Of a stretch of DNA of 64,000 nucleotides, positions 1-12,709 are shown in pieces (the first letter of the stretch is position 1; every line of letters starts with the position of its first letter). Origin of the DNA: Lumbricus rubellus (Eukaryota; Annelida; Clitellata; Crassiclitellata; Lumbricidae); NCBI GenBank assembly GCA_945859605.1, contig OX243825.1, positions 22,827,554 through 22,891,553 of the forward strand, given 5' to 3'. Under the pieces are notes generated by a model. It searched no databases and had not been told where the DNA came from. It saw nothing but the letters and a program-made list of their open reading frames with translations. Both the position numbers and the translations under genes were made by a program.

Positions 1-245
1 TGCCTTTTATAAGCTGAAAGACGTGTCTGAAACGTCTGAAACCTATAGCAAGAACAAAATCCTCTCTTATCACGTCGATCCATCTTTTCTTTGGTCTCCC
101 CCTTGATCTTTTCACATGTACATATCCGGTGAGCACCATCTTTGGATATCTTTCGTTTCCCATTCTTGACACATGTCCAAAGTATCGCATTCTTCTATTC
201 CTCACTTTGTCAATTATATTCTGTTTGATGTTCAATCTATCGGTG
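1..245 (-). mobile_element. LINE reverse-transcriptase C-terminal fragment
   Basis: The minus strand is open for about 80 codons and reads the usual end of a non-LTR retrotransposon ORF2: RRMRYFGHVSRM, then RGRPKKRWIDVIRED. The motif order GHV..RM, RGRPK.RW.D.I.ED is typical of RTE/I-like LINE tails (family knowledge). The fragment is cut by the window edge, so its upstream part may lie outside. It is most likely a dead 5'-truncated copy. Confidence 0.75.
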
Positions 246-517
246 GGGCTACTATAAGGTTTTTCAGAATATAATATTAGAGAAGACACTTAGGCCTAAG
301 AGAATTTTTAGCTATAGACTAATAATTATATCAGCAAGTGTCACTATTAGTCCTGCTTGGACCATGCAGGCCTGCTATCCACCAGCATTTGCTCTTGAGG
401 ACCATAAATAAATAAATAGGCCATAATCTACAAGTAGGCTCTTGCTGTTAATAATATGACTTAATTGAGACAATAATTAATCAAAATGCAGGTAAAGCAG
501 CAACGACGAAGAGTACC

Positions 518-636
518 AAATACACACACATTCGCACACACGCACACACGCAAACGCACACACACATACACACACACGCACACACACACATCCACACACA
601 CACACGCACACACCACACGCACACACACTACGCGCA
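518..636. repeat. (CA)n microsatellite
   Basis: Interrupted CA dinucleotide array with ACGC and CACG variants. Any open frame through it is only Thr/His repeats. Confidence 0.9.
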
Positions 637-1439
637 TTAGTCCATCTAGCCTAAAGGTAGGCCTAAGTCTAAAGATGGGAGACTTCGTTCTGTACTATAA
701 ATAGCAGGCTAGACGTAGGCTGAACACGACAAGCGATGTCGTCGTATATGCGTATATCACGGGTCAAAGCAGATGACGAAGAGAGCCGAGGTGGGTGGGA
801 GGGGGTAGGAGGGGCAGCTGTGGGTGGGGTCAGGTGACAAGGGGTTTGTCCCGTGCAAGGCACACTGTCACACGGGGCTATTCTACGTGTCCAAGTAATA
901 ATGCTTGAGCCCTATCCGTTGCTGTCGAGAGGTTTAAAGTAGATATGATGATATTAAGCTAAGTAGGTTTTAAACGTTAAAATGATATCTCCCGCCCATA
1001 TGAAGCAATACATGAGCAAACGATCAATTGTTTTTAAGTTATATAACAGTAATTGACAATAGGCCTACATGTATTGGTTGCTTACATTACATAGGCTACA
1101 TACATGGTTTCTGTTCTTTACATACAAACCTAAAATATAAATGTACATGCACCTGTTCATACATATACTACATCAATACATACGTGTTTATATAGCCTAA
1201 GTGCATACGTTTTTATATACATACTAGCTTCATATTATGCATACATAGCCTACATACGCACGGTAACGCACCTAGCCATAGATACATTACATACATATAA
1301 AAACCTGCATGATTTTTGCATAATGTACTTTGTAGGTAGGCCTACGTAGGCCTACATGAGCACATGAACGTAGGTACCGGGATGCATGCAAATGATATGC
1401 ACATCAATGTAAACAGAAACATGCATGTTTACACGCAAA

Positions 1440-1620
1440 TATATAATATATATTTGCATGCACAAATATATATATATATTATATATATATATATATAAAT
1501 ATATATATATTATATATATATATATTATATATATATATATTTGTGCATGCATGTCCTATATGTATGTATGTAAGTATATATATATGTATGTATGTAGTCA
1601 TATATATATATATAGGACTA
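1440..1620. repeat. AT-rich palindromic (TA)n tract
   Basis: Long runs of TATATA with symmetrical ends (TTTGCATGCACAAATAT on the left, ATTTGTGCATGCATG on the right), so the block can fold on itself. Confidence 0.85.
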
Positions 1621-1679
1621 CATACGACTACATACTTGCATACGGGAATGTATAGTATATGCATCATCTTCTATCAATG

Positions 1680-1856
1680 CATACGTACAGATATATACAC
1701 TCATACATACATGCATACATGCATACATGCATACATGCATACATTCATACATGCATACATGCACACATACATACATGCACACTTACACACATACATACAT
1801 GCACACATACACGCATACACACATACACACATACATGCATACATAAATACATACAT
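1680..1856. repeat. CATA/CATG tetranucleotide array
   Basis: Tandem ACATACATGCATACATG-type units with variants such as CACACATACACG. Confidence 0.85.
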
Positions 1857-3122
1857 AGCTTTCGCCCGAAGCTCTCAGCAGCGATCCAGCGCGCAGTTTA
1901 ATAATATAATCCACAGACCATATACAGGTTGACGATTGTTGATGCACTGAGTCCACGATACTTTTCTGGACGGCAGTTTTTGCTTGACCACAACAATAAT
2001 AATAATCACATCTCTAATGATGTCTGACAGCATGACACAAACCGTTGACCTTTTAATTAATAATGAAAACAAATAAGATTTTCACTCACCTCCGTCGTAA
2101 ATTCTAGACCAGGTATAGAATCCTCAGGTATAATAGGCCTATAATATACACGTCGGCAGGTTGAACAGCTCCTCAGGTATAGGCCTATTGCAGATAACCT
2201 GTGTACAGTATATGAAATGAAACGCCTTCTGCAGTGGTGTAGGCCGATCGAGTTATAGTTAGGCCTTCGACATTCTTATTCTCTGTCGAACGTTGTCACC
2301 GTCACCGCTGTCTCTCATATTAAAATGACGTTGCGAGTGCTATAGAGAATAGAAGCACAAAAAGCATTTGTTGAATGCAGGGTTGAAACTGCTGCCTTCG
2401 TTTAATAATACTCAGTCTCAGTCGTGTGTGTCACGGTTGGGCAGACGACATGTCCTCGGAGTATTAGTCATAACTTCACCTGACTCACTCGATCCTTGCA
2501 TATCCAGGTCTGATCGCATGTACATGTATGTCTAGTTGTATTATTGTATACGCTTCGGTGATCTTTCTTAAAGAGAAACGCCTATATAGGACTTTGCATT
2601 TAGCGTTTGACTATACTTTATTAGCCTATACACTGCAGCGTTTTATGCATACTTCATGCGTACATTTATATAATCATACACGTGATATATACATGTTATA
2701 TAGTGTATGTTTGTTATGCAACATGTATTCTAAGTGTAGGCTATGCATTGCCTCTTATGGGCTATTTTATGTTAAGTACAATACACCAGTATAGGCCCTA
2801 ATAGACGTCTACATCTATAGGATTGAAAACATATCGCGTGATAGTTGGAAAGCCCCTTTGCGCATTTCGCTTGAATCAAGTCGAATGTCGTCATGCGAAA
2901 CATATTGAGTCAGCAGGCTGCATTGAAAAATACATATAAATAATGATCGGACAGTATTATAGAAAATGCATTATGCACATCGTTAAATGCTACTTGGTCG
3001 ATGTGATCTGGGCCACAGTGGTAAAAGCTCGCAGCAGTTGGCTAAGAGAATCGTGATTGGTTTTGTAGGTTGGTCTGAAGTCGTGACGAAGTGTTCTGGA
3101 ATGTTAGCTATGCATGCATATG

Positions 3123-3262
3123 TATTTTAATGTCTTTGTAGTATGTCTTTGTATGTCCTTGTATGTCTTTGTATGTATTTGTATGTCTATGTATGTCTTT
3201 GCATGTCTTTGTATGTCTTTGTATGTCTTTGCATGTCTTTGCATGTCTTTGTATGTCTTATT
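3123..3262. repeat. Decamer tandem repeat (GTATGTCTTT)
   Basis: About a dozen imperfect copies of the ten-base unit GTATGTCTTT or GCATGTCTTT, directly visible. Because the unit is not a multiple of three and lacks stops, all three plus frames stay open, giving spurious ORFs. Confidence 0.85.
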
Positions 3263-4229
3263 ATGTTCTCTGTGGCCATCGGCGTCTTCTGCATTTTCTC
3301 TGTCTGTATTTCTGTGTCTGTCTACTCATGTGTTTCTCTTCTTATGTTTCTGTAGACCTACATGTACATGTATCTCTCTGTCTGTCTATTTCTTTATCTG
3401 ATGAGCTGTTGACTTGTTTCACTTTCCATCGTTGTGTCTCTTGTATTCCTTATTGTATCCATCGTATCTCTTCTATCGGAGTTCAACATAAGGGCCATGG
3501 GCGTTCGCATTATGCTTTTGCAGATGTGGGAGGGGGAGCAAAACAAAATGGGCACAGTAGCCTAAATGTTTTGACAAAAGATTAAAAAATGCAACGCAGG
3601 AGATTAAGAACTTGTGCATTTTTTAATTTTAGGCTTTTACAAGTATGCAAATTCCTCTGTTTCACTTTGTACATCATTAGCATCATAAGTGCTTTAGTGC
3701 GAATAAATATATGAAACTTCAAAAAAGTAATTAAAACTATAGGTGTCAATTTCCCCTCTTGCCCCTACAATAGGCCTACATAATTATGCACGAGCTTTCA
3801 TGACACGGGCGTCAGTCTATCCTATGTCTCTGGCTCTTTGCATGACTCCCTCTCTTCCTCTCGTCTTTCCCTCATTCCTCCCTCCCTCCCTTGCTCCTTC
3901 TTTTCCTCTCCTTTCCCCTCTTCTTTCTCTTTCATATGTCTATCGGATTATTTGCTTCTGCATAAAATTATTATGACTTGCAATGCATATATATATAGGC
4001 CTAAAAAAACTTGGCATATAGGCCTACAGTAGGCACCACGCAGGCAAACAGATAGCCTGCCTGCCTGCCTTTCTGTCTGCCTGCATAATTATATCTGGTG
4101 TTGTGCCTATACGGGTGTCTACGGGTGTCTGTCTGATGCTGCAAAGTTTTTGCATATTTGACCTTTTATAGTCGACGTTTAATTCTAATTTTTCGCTTAT
4201 GAGATCAACGATTACAAATCATCCAAATA

Positions 4230-4505
4230 AAAAGACCTAATCATTCCCAACAAGGCAGAAGCACTGGATAGGGCATGTACTGAGAGGCAACTTCTTGCAA
4301 ATAGACATATAGTCCATGGAGGGCAAACTGGAGGGGAAGAGGGGAAGAGGGGAAGAGGAAGACCTAGGGAGAAGTTCTTGGACTGGATGATGGAGGATGG
4401 ATATGGAAAACTAAAAGAAAAAGCACAACATCGAGAAGAGTGGCGTCGTTGGGCATCTGGACCTGCCGAGAGGCAGCTTACCTAAAGAAGAAGAAGAAGA
4501 AGAAT
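4230..4505 (+). mobile_element. LINE ORF2 3' fragment with (AAG)n tail
   Basis: With small frame breaks, the plus strand reads a LINE C-terminus: [13 protein letters not shown], then [20 protein letters not shown], then [18 protein letters not shown], followed by a short (AAG)n tail at about 4484-4503. The W.GHVLRG and RGRPR.KFLDW signatures are typical of RTE-like/CR1-like retrotransposons. It is a 5'-truncated dead copy. Confidence 0.75.
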
Positions 4506-4909
4506 CATTCCCTTCTAATCATTCCACTCGCATTGACATGCACGTCTATGCACTATGATCTTTACGTGAAGTTGGAATATGAAAAGAAGACGTTGCAATT
4601 ATTTAGCGCATGCTTTAAAGTGAATGAGAACGCGTGAGAACAGCGCTCCCATTGCTCTCGAAATTCCTTGCTTAGCGTTTCCATTGCTCACGATGCATGG
4701 AAGCATGGAAACACATGCGTTCCGAATCGTACTGCTTATCACCCATTTGGCGTTCCAACTCAAACCACTTTAACCACTGACTATGGGACCCTAAGAAATA
4801 TTAGGGGTGCGGTGAACCCCTCAACTCCAAGGTAGTTCTCACTATGGACCTATGCAATTATTGAAAAACACCGCAAATGTATATGTATATACATCCAATC
4901 ATCCATCTT

Positions 4910-5148
4910 GTGGGGCGCGGTGGTGTAGTGGTGGCGTCGCTGCCTTGGAGCCGGAAGGTTCGAGGTTCGAATCCACCTTGCCGCGTAAGGACATTGGGCA
5001 GGTCCTTCACTCACAATTGCTCGGTGTCCGGACAATTGCTCAGTGCTTCAGCGTGAAACTCCGATGCAATGTCCGCTCTGCATTCGAGAGCGCCTCTGAG
5101 TAGTGAGAGCTTGAAGGGGCGCTATAAGAAGTGCACATACAAACAAAA
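4910..5148 (+). mobile_element. tRNA-derived SINE, head to tail
   Basis: The 5' part is tRNA-like, with an A-box region (GGTGGTGTAGTGGTGGCGTC) and a B box (GGTTCGAATCC). The body contains AAGGACATTGGGCAGGTCC and CACAATTGCTC. The 3' end is GAGCGCCTCTGAGTAG...GGGGCGCTATAA followed by GTGCACATACAAAC. The same head-body-tail order recurs on the minus strand at about 10495, 32672, 37705, 41482 and 45148. Not a functional tRNA gene: the acceptor-stem pairing is not preserved. Confidence 0.85.
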
Positions 5149-5204
5149 ATCTATAAGTTTTGTTACAAATGCATATTCGTCCACGTGTACCGTCATCTAG
5201 GCAT

Positions 5205-5290
5205 GCAACTGTGGGGGGGGGGTGGGGGAGGGGTGGGGGTGGGGTGGGGTAGACTGAATAGGCATGCAACTGGGGTGGGGGTGGTAGACT
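5205..5290. repeat. G-rich (GGGGT)n tract
   Basis: Runs of GGGGGTGGGG with two copies of a unit containing GCATGCAACTG...GTAGACTGAATAG. It could form G-quadruplexes on the plus strand. Confidence 0.7.
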
Positions 5291-5421
5291 GAATAGCGAA
5301 TCAGATGCTGTTAGGCAGAACTGTACGAGAGAATCTATAGGGGCCTAACAATTAATTAGCGCCGATTTCCTATGAAACATCCCCTCCTCTTTTAGTTATA
5401 ATGAACCACGGCCTGAGAATA

Positions 5422-5830
5422 TACACTGTGTCCCAATAAATCGGGCATCCTTTTTATAATGTGTATAAAACAAGTAAATCTTAATCGATTTTCAAAATTT
5501 CAAAACTGTTTTTCTCCTGAGATAATTATCTTGCACTGATTCAAATATGAAGTTTCTGGCATGAATATTGACGTCACAGTTACGTCATTTGCATTAGAGA
5601 ACTCAAATGTTAAGTACCAAACACAATGATTTTTGTTGACATTTGGTTTCGATACGTAAATTAACGGCGTCATTATGACGTAATTTTTTAGTGAGGGCCG
5701 TTCATAAATTGCCAATTTGTAGATAATTATCTCAGGATAAAAACAGTTTTGAAATTTTGAAAATCGATTAAGATTTGCCAGTTTTATTCACATTATAAAA
5801 AGGGTGCCCGATTTATTGGGACACAGTGTA
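5422..5830. mobile_element. Foldback MITE, TA-flanked
   Basis: The element opens with TACACTGTGTCCCAATAAAT and closes with its reverse complement ATTTATTGGGACACAGTGTA. The arms stay paired inward for roughly 110-120 bp (AATCGATTTTCAAAATTTC against GAAATTTTGAAAATCGATT), leaving a loop of unpaired sequence. The terminal sequence and TA ends suggest a Tc1/mariner-type non-autonomous element. No transposase is visible. Confidence 0.8.
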
Positions 5831-7664
5831 TATTATAACCCGGAAACGACTGATACATAGGGTTAACATCATCGCAGTGCAATTTATCGTTGGTGTCCCA
5901 GTAAGCACATACATCAAACCAGAAGCCGGATGAAAGGGTAGATGCAGCCCAATGTTATTGATGGTGGGGGAGAGAGGGGTGGTGAGCCAGTGGCTGTCTC
6001 TCGCCCTAAACTGAAACATTGCCTCTTCTATTCTCTTCTTCGTATTTCATTATTTTCTTCTATTCTAATCTTTCTATGTTAGTGGACGTCATGCATGGCC
6101 GCCCGCACGTATGAACAAGAGGGACACTTCCCCCCCCCACCTCTAGAAAAGTTACACCTATGTTTTTGACTAACACTTTTTCTTTCTAACAAATTTATCT
6201 GCGCTCAAGTTCTAATTATCCCCAATGACAAACGAAGAAAAACTGAGACATTTACATTTAGAAATCTTTCTGAAAAATACCAACGTTCTTAATAGCTGCT
6301 TTGCATTTTTTAAATTCCTGCTAGAGCATCTTAGTCATGAAAATTGTGCCTTGTGGCCTTCTGCAAAATTATCTGTGGCGCCCATGGAAGACATTACCAA
6401 AATGTTACTTGTAGGCCTATTGTATAGGTCTGTACTATATTTTCTGTACCGTCATTTAGGGTGCTGTCTAATAGTGCAAGTGTAGGTTGAAGCATTAGCG
6501 CTATAATATTGTGATCTTGTTTGGCTGCCGTAGGCTACATATGAGAAGTCTGTTAATCTCATTTTTATGGCTCAACCGATTCAGTGATGATGCCCGTTTC
6601 ATTTGTAATTCCCCATTGGGTTCTACATACCCTGAAGAGACCCGTCTATAGTTAGTCTTGAAACACAGACAGTAGCACTACATAATGCCGGTGATTTTAA
6701 GCTGTGCAAGTCTTACGGCGATGTAGCCTATAGGCCTATTTAATTGTTAGTCTTCTTGTCATCACCTCAACCTCGAGACATAGGCCAAGTCTTTCAACCT
6801 CGAGACCAAGATCAAGACCAAGCCAAACGTTTCTTTGTAAGCCATCAGGCTTTCTTAAAAGCTAAATGGTTTCTTCTTATATATGCATGCGCATACTATG
6901 CATTTGGACAATTAACAATGTAGACTGCATTTTAGTAGGCCTTCCTCACCAAAACGCTGCTACAACTTTGAAAATCTAAATCTATGGCAAACACTCGTTT
7001 ACTGACTGTTTGTAAAGTAATGTATATGTTACAGTAAATGGCGACCTGGACCCAACAACAGGCAAGCTCGTATAATGAAAATTAATCATGAGTTGCCGGG
7101 TTTCAAGCATTGATAAAAGTGTCAATTGCGCCTCTAAGATAAATAAGCATAATATTATTATCATATTATGAGAAATGCAATCGGTGAAACTTGATGTCCT
7201 GCTCTATTATAGGAAACACTATATGCCTACTTAGGCTACTTTGTATGAAAATAAAAGCAGAACTTCAAGCCCTAGAGAGACATCCAAGCTATGAAGTGAT
7301 GGCCACTTCATTTCTGTTGGTCCTGGCATATGAGGGTGGGTGGCTATGTCTAAACCTCGCTGTGGTGTACTTACCGTTTTCTTTACTTTATATCTTTCCG
7401 ATGTAATATTCTTTTTAATGTTTTAATATTAAAGAAAATTAATCCTCTGCAGCTCTACTTGCCTTGCACGTCTACGCTGCTCCTATAGACCCTCTAGTAA
7501 CTCATCCTGCAGCCACATAACAGATAAGCCGTATATCCTTACTACTATGCAGTCATAGCGAACCCTTAATTTAGGCCATTGTTTCAAGCCTATAGCTTAG
7601 GCTAATTGAAGAGACTGCATATCCGGTTGTTGTCAGCCGTGACCCAAGGCCAGCCTAACATTCG

Positions 7665-7835
7665 TCTCTGTGTATATATATATATATATATATTACATAT
7701 ATACACACACATATATATACACACATATAATACACACACATATATATACATGTATAGTTATATACATATATATACAGCATACATATACATATATAATTAT
7801 ACACATATATACATATGTATATGTATATATTGCCT
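7665..7835. repeat. (TA)n/(CACATA)n simple repeat
   Basis: Alternating TATATA and ACACACATATAT blocks. Confidence 0.85.
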
Positions 7836-8479
7836 ATAGATGAATGTATGCATGCATTTAGTTGGTCGGTTTAGGCCTAGATCTAACATCGGTGATGATC
7901 ATGATTACCTCCTTTCACAGAAGCTTAGGCTGTATACTGTGTATAATTTGTGTATATACCAGCTGACTTTCAGGACACAAGGTAAAAAGAAAAACGGGTC
8001 TAAAATTACGCAATTATGCATATAAGCACATGATGTATGTATGCATATATGCATACATTGCATGCATACATAATGTATACACATGCACGTACATACACAC
8101 ATACATGTAGGCCTACATTACCTGTCAGCTAATTATTTTCTCTAATCAGCGATATAGGCCTACACACTGTACACAGTACACACACACACGCACACACACA
8201 CACACACAATAATAATAATAATAATTAATGTGCATAATTAGCCTAACTGAGCAGTTTAGAACAGGATATTTCTGATGCATTGTAATTATATATGTGTGTG
8301 TACATACTAATTATTTATTCCTAATATTCCTAATTAGGCCTATACTATATGCTGGCATTGGGTTAGGAGCACTGACGCACAAAGAAGGGTAACACACACT
8401 GAACACAGCACACATTGAACAATGAACAGTGAAAGATAACCTGTGTTTAATTATTCAATATTACGATTAGGATTTAAGG

Positions 8480-9020
8480 TAATGTAATGTAATGGCAATT
8501 TCTATGGCGCCATAAAAACAGCCATGCTGCTACAAGGGGGCCTTGACAAAGACAATTAGCCTATACATATTCAGAGACAAGCAACGGACTCAATAAAGGA
8601 CCACATAACTAACCATAACTTATACAGCATACGAATAAAAGAGCGGACAAATATAACTTGTTATTTTTGCGTGAATTGAAATGCAGAATAAATTCGTATT
8701 TATCGCATGGTGGAGGGAGGATCAGATTAGTCAGGGTAAGAGTTCTTAAGAGGAGTGACTTCAATGTCGAATAGAAAACCAGAGGTGTGATGGATAGAGC
8801 TATAGGAACCTCATGCAGGAAGCTATAGGTGATGGTGTGTGATTAGTATTTGATGGTGCATGGAGGAACTGAAAAAGATTGGAATTCAGGAGGCAGATCA
8901 TTACCAAAGGCGTGGTGCTGTGTTGGATATGGCTCGGTTGGAGAACTTGAGATGACTTGTGACCGGCGGTCGAGAGAGAGAGTGAGACAGGAGGACGATC
9001 GAGTAGAGCAGGTTGGCTAT
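8480..9020 (-). repeat. Dispersed repeat related to LINE/SINE 3' ends
   Basis: The start (AATGGCAATTTCTATGGCGC...CAGCCATGCTGCTACA) closely matches a second copy at about 54490-54540. The following purine-rich segment (GGCAGATCATTACCAAAGGC) resembles the antisense of LINE 3' regions seen elsewhere here. Family unknown. Confidence 0.45.
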
Positions 9021-9234
9021 AGATGGTTGACTAGTGCGGCTAATAAGTTATGGTGATGGCCTACATGTATATTGTATATCTAGTGCATGCATTTGGGTAC
9101 GTACATTGTATGTCGTTTAATTAATCCTATAAAAGTCTGTGCTACATCAATGTTAATTGGTCTACAGGTTAAACCTTCGCGATGTGTCTTCTTTTTATTG
9201 ATGATTTGTAGCAGTAATATAATATATGTGGTTA

Positions 9235-9622
9235 AAATGGTTTTCAGCAGCGAAGATAAATTTTCTATTAAGAATTTAGCATTGTTGAAGGGTTATAGTA
9301 GTCGTCGGTTGATAAAAGAGTTCCCGCAGAAGGGTTGGAATAAAAATGGCCTCGATGTACTGCTGAGAAAGATTCAGACAGCAATACGGGACATCAACGA
9401 GTTGAAGGAGCGCCTCATCGTTGTGTGGGCACAGTTGAAGCAGAGTGTCATTGACAAAGCTATTGAACAGTGGTGGCCAAGGCTGAGAGCCTGCGTTCAA
9501 GCGAAGGGACATCACTTCGAACATCTTCTTAAATGAAACATTACTTTTTCTTATTTAACATTAGACTTACATGCGTTTCATGACAAAATTTTTGGTGTGT
9601 TTTTTATGGGGCACAGTGTATA
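9235..9622 (+). mobile_element. Internally deleted Tc1/mariner-like transposase remnant
   Basis: From ATG at 9237 the frame gives about 99 residues joining two separate parts of a mariner-type transposase. The N-terminal helix-turn-helix region reads DKFSIKNLALLKGYSSRRLI. The extreme C-terminus reads LKERLIVVWAQLKQSVIDKA and ends RACVQAKGHHFEHLLK. The DDE catalytic core is missing, yet the frame is intact across the junction. The 3' side ends in GGGGCACAGTGTATA, like a TA-flanked transposon end; I did not find the matching left end. Confidence 0.75.
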
Positions 9623-10304
9623 TATAATATACATTGTATATAATATATATATAATATATATATAATATGTATGTATATAAGGCTATTATAAGGCTATGAC
9701 TATATATATATATAAGGCACACTGAGTCAACTAGCGGTCGCCACCAAACCATATAAAGCATTATAGAGTTTATTCCGTAGCGATCACCTGACAACTTCCT
9801 CAACCCCAAATAAGGTCTTATGCGGTCAATGGTAAACCCCGTCTCTCTAGATGTAAATTGGGTGAGTTTTCGATATGGGTTTAAACACTGCAATGCACCA
9901 CTTTACAGTCTACAGGCCGCTTTCTTTGGAACCAGTTATGCAGCACTTGGCTAGTGACTGGCGAAGGCCAATATGTAAGCCTATACATGTATATCTAGTA
10001 GCCCTACATGCATTTGAGTACGTGTATACGTAAGTGTGTATAGGCTATATATAATTATATAATATACAATCTTTATGCGTTCTGTCCTTTCTTGTCACTC
10101 GATAATAGTCAGAGAGTTTTCTCTTCAAGGGCCATGCATGTTTTTATCAGCCAACCATGACTCACACAAGCATAAGAATCGATTCATGCATGACGACAAC
10201 AACATCCCATGACTACTTCAAAGTTTTACGACTATATAACGATGTCGCATATGCATGTCTTCGTCTATATTATGTTGGTCTACATTTGAGTCTGTGCAAC
10301 AGTC

Positions 10305-10332
10305 TATGCATGCATGCATGCATGCATGCATG
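10305..10332. repeat. (GCAT)n tetranucleotide tract
   Basis: Seven uninterrupted GCAT units. Confidence 0.85.
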
Positions 10333-10494
10333 TGGATAGGGGAGAGTTAGCCTATAGGCCAAGGATTAGTCCTTGCCTATTATAGGCTTGTAATGCGCCA
10401 AAACTTAGGACTGTCGATAAGCAATATAATGTGGCAAAGAGCCAACTATTATACCGAGCAATAGTTGCCAAAAGAAGGGCATCAACAATTGTTT

Positions 10495-10713
10495 GTATGT
10501 GCACTTGTTATAGCGCCCCTTCAAGGTTCCTACTCAGAAACGCTCCCGACTATAAAGCGGACACTGAATCATAGTTTCACGCCGAAGTGCTGAGCAATTG
10601 CAAGCGAAGGCCTTCCCCAAGGTGCCTACGCAACGGCTTGAGGTGGTTTCGAACCTGCAACCCTCCGGATGCAAGGCAACGAACATACTCACTACACCAC
10701 CGCCCACACACAA
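10495..10713 (-). mobile_element. tRNA-derived SINE (diverged copy)
   Basis: It starts in plus orientation with GTGCACTTGTTATAGCGCCC, the tail of the family. Then come AGTTTCACGCCGAAGTGCTG, CCTTCCCCAAGGTGCC and a damaged B box, ending with CACTACACCACCGCCC. Head and tail are both present. Confidence 0.8.
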
Positions 10714-10865
10714 ATTAAGTTGGAATAGCCTATAAGGATAAATCCAATTCTTAATCGTATACAATGATATAGCCTACTATCATCATTATCATCATCATCA
10801 TCATAATTGGCATCGTCTTCGTTGTATAGCCTATACGCGGGTAAAGCGGGTAAAGCAGGGTTAGA

Positions 10866-11023
10866 CTACACGCTGTTATTTAGGCGTATTGTCCTGAAAT
10901 TTAGAGCGAATGACTAAAAAGAGTCATCAGCTTTTCGGACGGGAAATTCTGGAAATTTTCTGAAGATTTCGGCCAGATGACTATAAGAAAACGTCGGTTT
11001 TTCTCCCGGTCAGCGTGTAGCTT
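10866..11023. mobile_element. Small MITE with GACTACACGCTG ends
   Basis: GACTACACGCTG at the left is answered by CAGCGTGTAGCTTA at the right, about 160 bp apart. The inside contains the phrase GCGAATGACTAAAAAGAGTC, which recurs in altered form near 22998-23030. Superfamily not clear. Confidence 0.5.
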
Positions 11024-11711
11024 AATATACTCACCTCAAAATTTACCAGTGTATACAGCCAAGGACTACAAGTATCTACCACAGCGTTCTCATGTCTATC
11101 CTCCCAAGTAATCTGTCCGCTCTATTCGTTGCTGCATAATTATCATCATTGTTTTGTATAACTAATAAGCTTATGTCAGATGTTTTGGCAGTTCTGAAAG
11201 CTGACTGTTGTGCAGAGTAGTACTGGGGCTATTTTGGTGTCTTTATCATTTCAATAATTAATGGAAGTGGCCCAATTCGCCTAAAGTCCAACCTGGTTCA
11301 TACAATGCAACAGTGGAACAATCGATCAGCTAGACATGCCCGGCCTGATGAAAGCAACAATAATAGCCTATGCTGTTAACCGCCTGTTTCCCATCGTTTT
11401 GTTCTACTGGCCCCATCAACAGCGAGAGTTTGGCCTTCTATTCTGAGGACGTTCGAGAGACCACCCATCTGTCCTTGAAGCGTGGGCTAAGAGATACAAT
11501 CCAGCATTGTCATTTAGTGTTGTGACCTCTTCAGGGTGTACCTTTTCCCTATACACAGACCTTGGCGAATATCTTATCTGACCATTTATAAAGCGCTTCT
11601 TGCAGCAAGAGCCTTTCAGAATAGGGTCCATGCCAGACAATTCTACATCTAGAAATGATGTTGAAGTCACTGAGGGCCTTTTTACCCGAGATTATATAGT
11701 CGTCGTCTTTT

Positions 11712-12010
11712 AGTTGCGACCTGGTGGCGGACCGGTAACGCGTCCGCTCACGGAGCGGAAGGTTGCGGGTTCGACTCCGGGTAACGACCTTGGGCAAGTT
11801 GCATGTTCACGCACACGTGCCTCTGTCACCAAGCAGTATAATTTGGTACTGGCGTAAGCTGGGAAGTAAACAGCAAGTTCTGCGACACACTGGCCCCGTG
11901 TCCAGGACCTTGGGATTCGTCCATTGCTGGCTCAGGGCTATGGAAAAGGAGATGAGCGCCTCCCTGTGTTCCTCATGGAACGGGATGGGACTTTACTTTT
12001 TTTTACTTGG
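11712..12010 (+). mobile_element. Second tRNA-derived SINE family
   Basis: The head differs from the main SINE: ACCTGGTGGCGGACCGGTAA is A-box-like and GGTTGCGGGTTCGACTCCGG is B-box-like. A conserved-looking CCTTGGGCAAGTTGCATGTT follows. The body runs to a T-rich end near 12005. One copy only in this window, so the 3' boundary is approximate. Confidence 0.6.
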
Positions 12011-12709
12011 GAAAATTCGGAATCGATAGACAAAAGACAAGTAGCACATTTAGAATTTGTTTCGAGGTCATTTCACGTTGCACGAAACACGATAGCAGTG
12101 AAGTTAGGCAGAGCCAGAGCAGAGGATTTTAGTGACACTGTATATAGGCTATATGTAATATTATTCTCAGTTTAATTTTTTGTTCGGCGACAAATCATCA
12201 ATAACCCGTGATTAGGCTATAGATGTTATAAACCAGAGGCGGATCCAGAGGGAATCCCGCCTTACCCCCATTCATTCTGCCTATCGATTTTGATTTGATT
12301 GAGCGCCTGTGAATAAGCTGGTTCCCGTGACTTCGCTTTTGTGGGTGATGTAGAAATCTCGAGATTACGATTACGATTACGATTCATAGATTTGCAAAGG
12401 ACGTGACTTTCCACTTTCCCCATTAGGTTTCAAGCTTTCAATTCAATCAGGGAGCGGGAAAAGGTGAGAGAGAGAAAAGGTAGCATGTGACTAAAAACCG
12501 ATTATCAGATTTTTGGCAAAAGACCAAAGAAAATATTTTTCACCCAACACCAAAACTTTCCCCCCCCCCCTTCCAAAATGTCTGTTTCCGCCTCTGATCA
12601 TATAAACAGCAAAGTATCAAGTGCAAAAGTCTCAATCTCTTCGTCTGATTGAATGAGTGAATGAATGAATTAATCTTATGAATGATTGATTGAATGTTTG
12701 AATGAGTGG

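Larger units (their letters stand above)
246..4229. other. Gene-free stretch with simple repeats
   Basis: I see no convincing gene here. It holds a (CA)n tract near 520-636, an AT-rich palindromic (TA)n block near 1440-1620, CATA/CATG tetranucleotide arrays near 1680-1860, a decamer array near 3123-3260, and many TAGGCCTA-type octamers. The open frames in this stretch are low-complexity translations of these repeats. Confidence 0.7.
5831..9234. other. Gene-free stretch
   Basis: No credible coding exon was found. There is a (TA)n tract near 7660-7830, a (CA)n(AAT)n tract near 8170-8225, and a dispersed-repeat fragment from about 8480. Short ORFs here lack recognisable protein features. Confidence 0.6.

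Noticed and set aside
486..704. 72-codon plus-strand ORF
   Set aside because: It is the translation of a (CA)n microsatellite (Thr/His only) with no other protein features.
1352..1932. Several overlapping Tyr/Ile/His-rich ORFs on both strands
   Set aside because: All derive from TA and CATA simple repeats that happen to lack stops.
3114..3585. Cys/Leu/Met-rich ORFs in three frames
   Set aside because: They come from the 10-bp GTATGTCTTT array; open in all frames, hence not coding.
4915..4985. Possible tRNA gene (A and B boxes present)
   Set aside because: It is the head of a SINE with many copies; no good acceptor-stem pairing and the SINE body follows directly.
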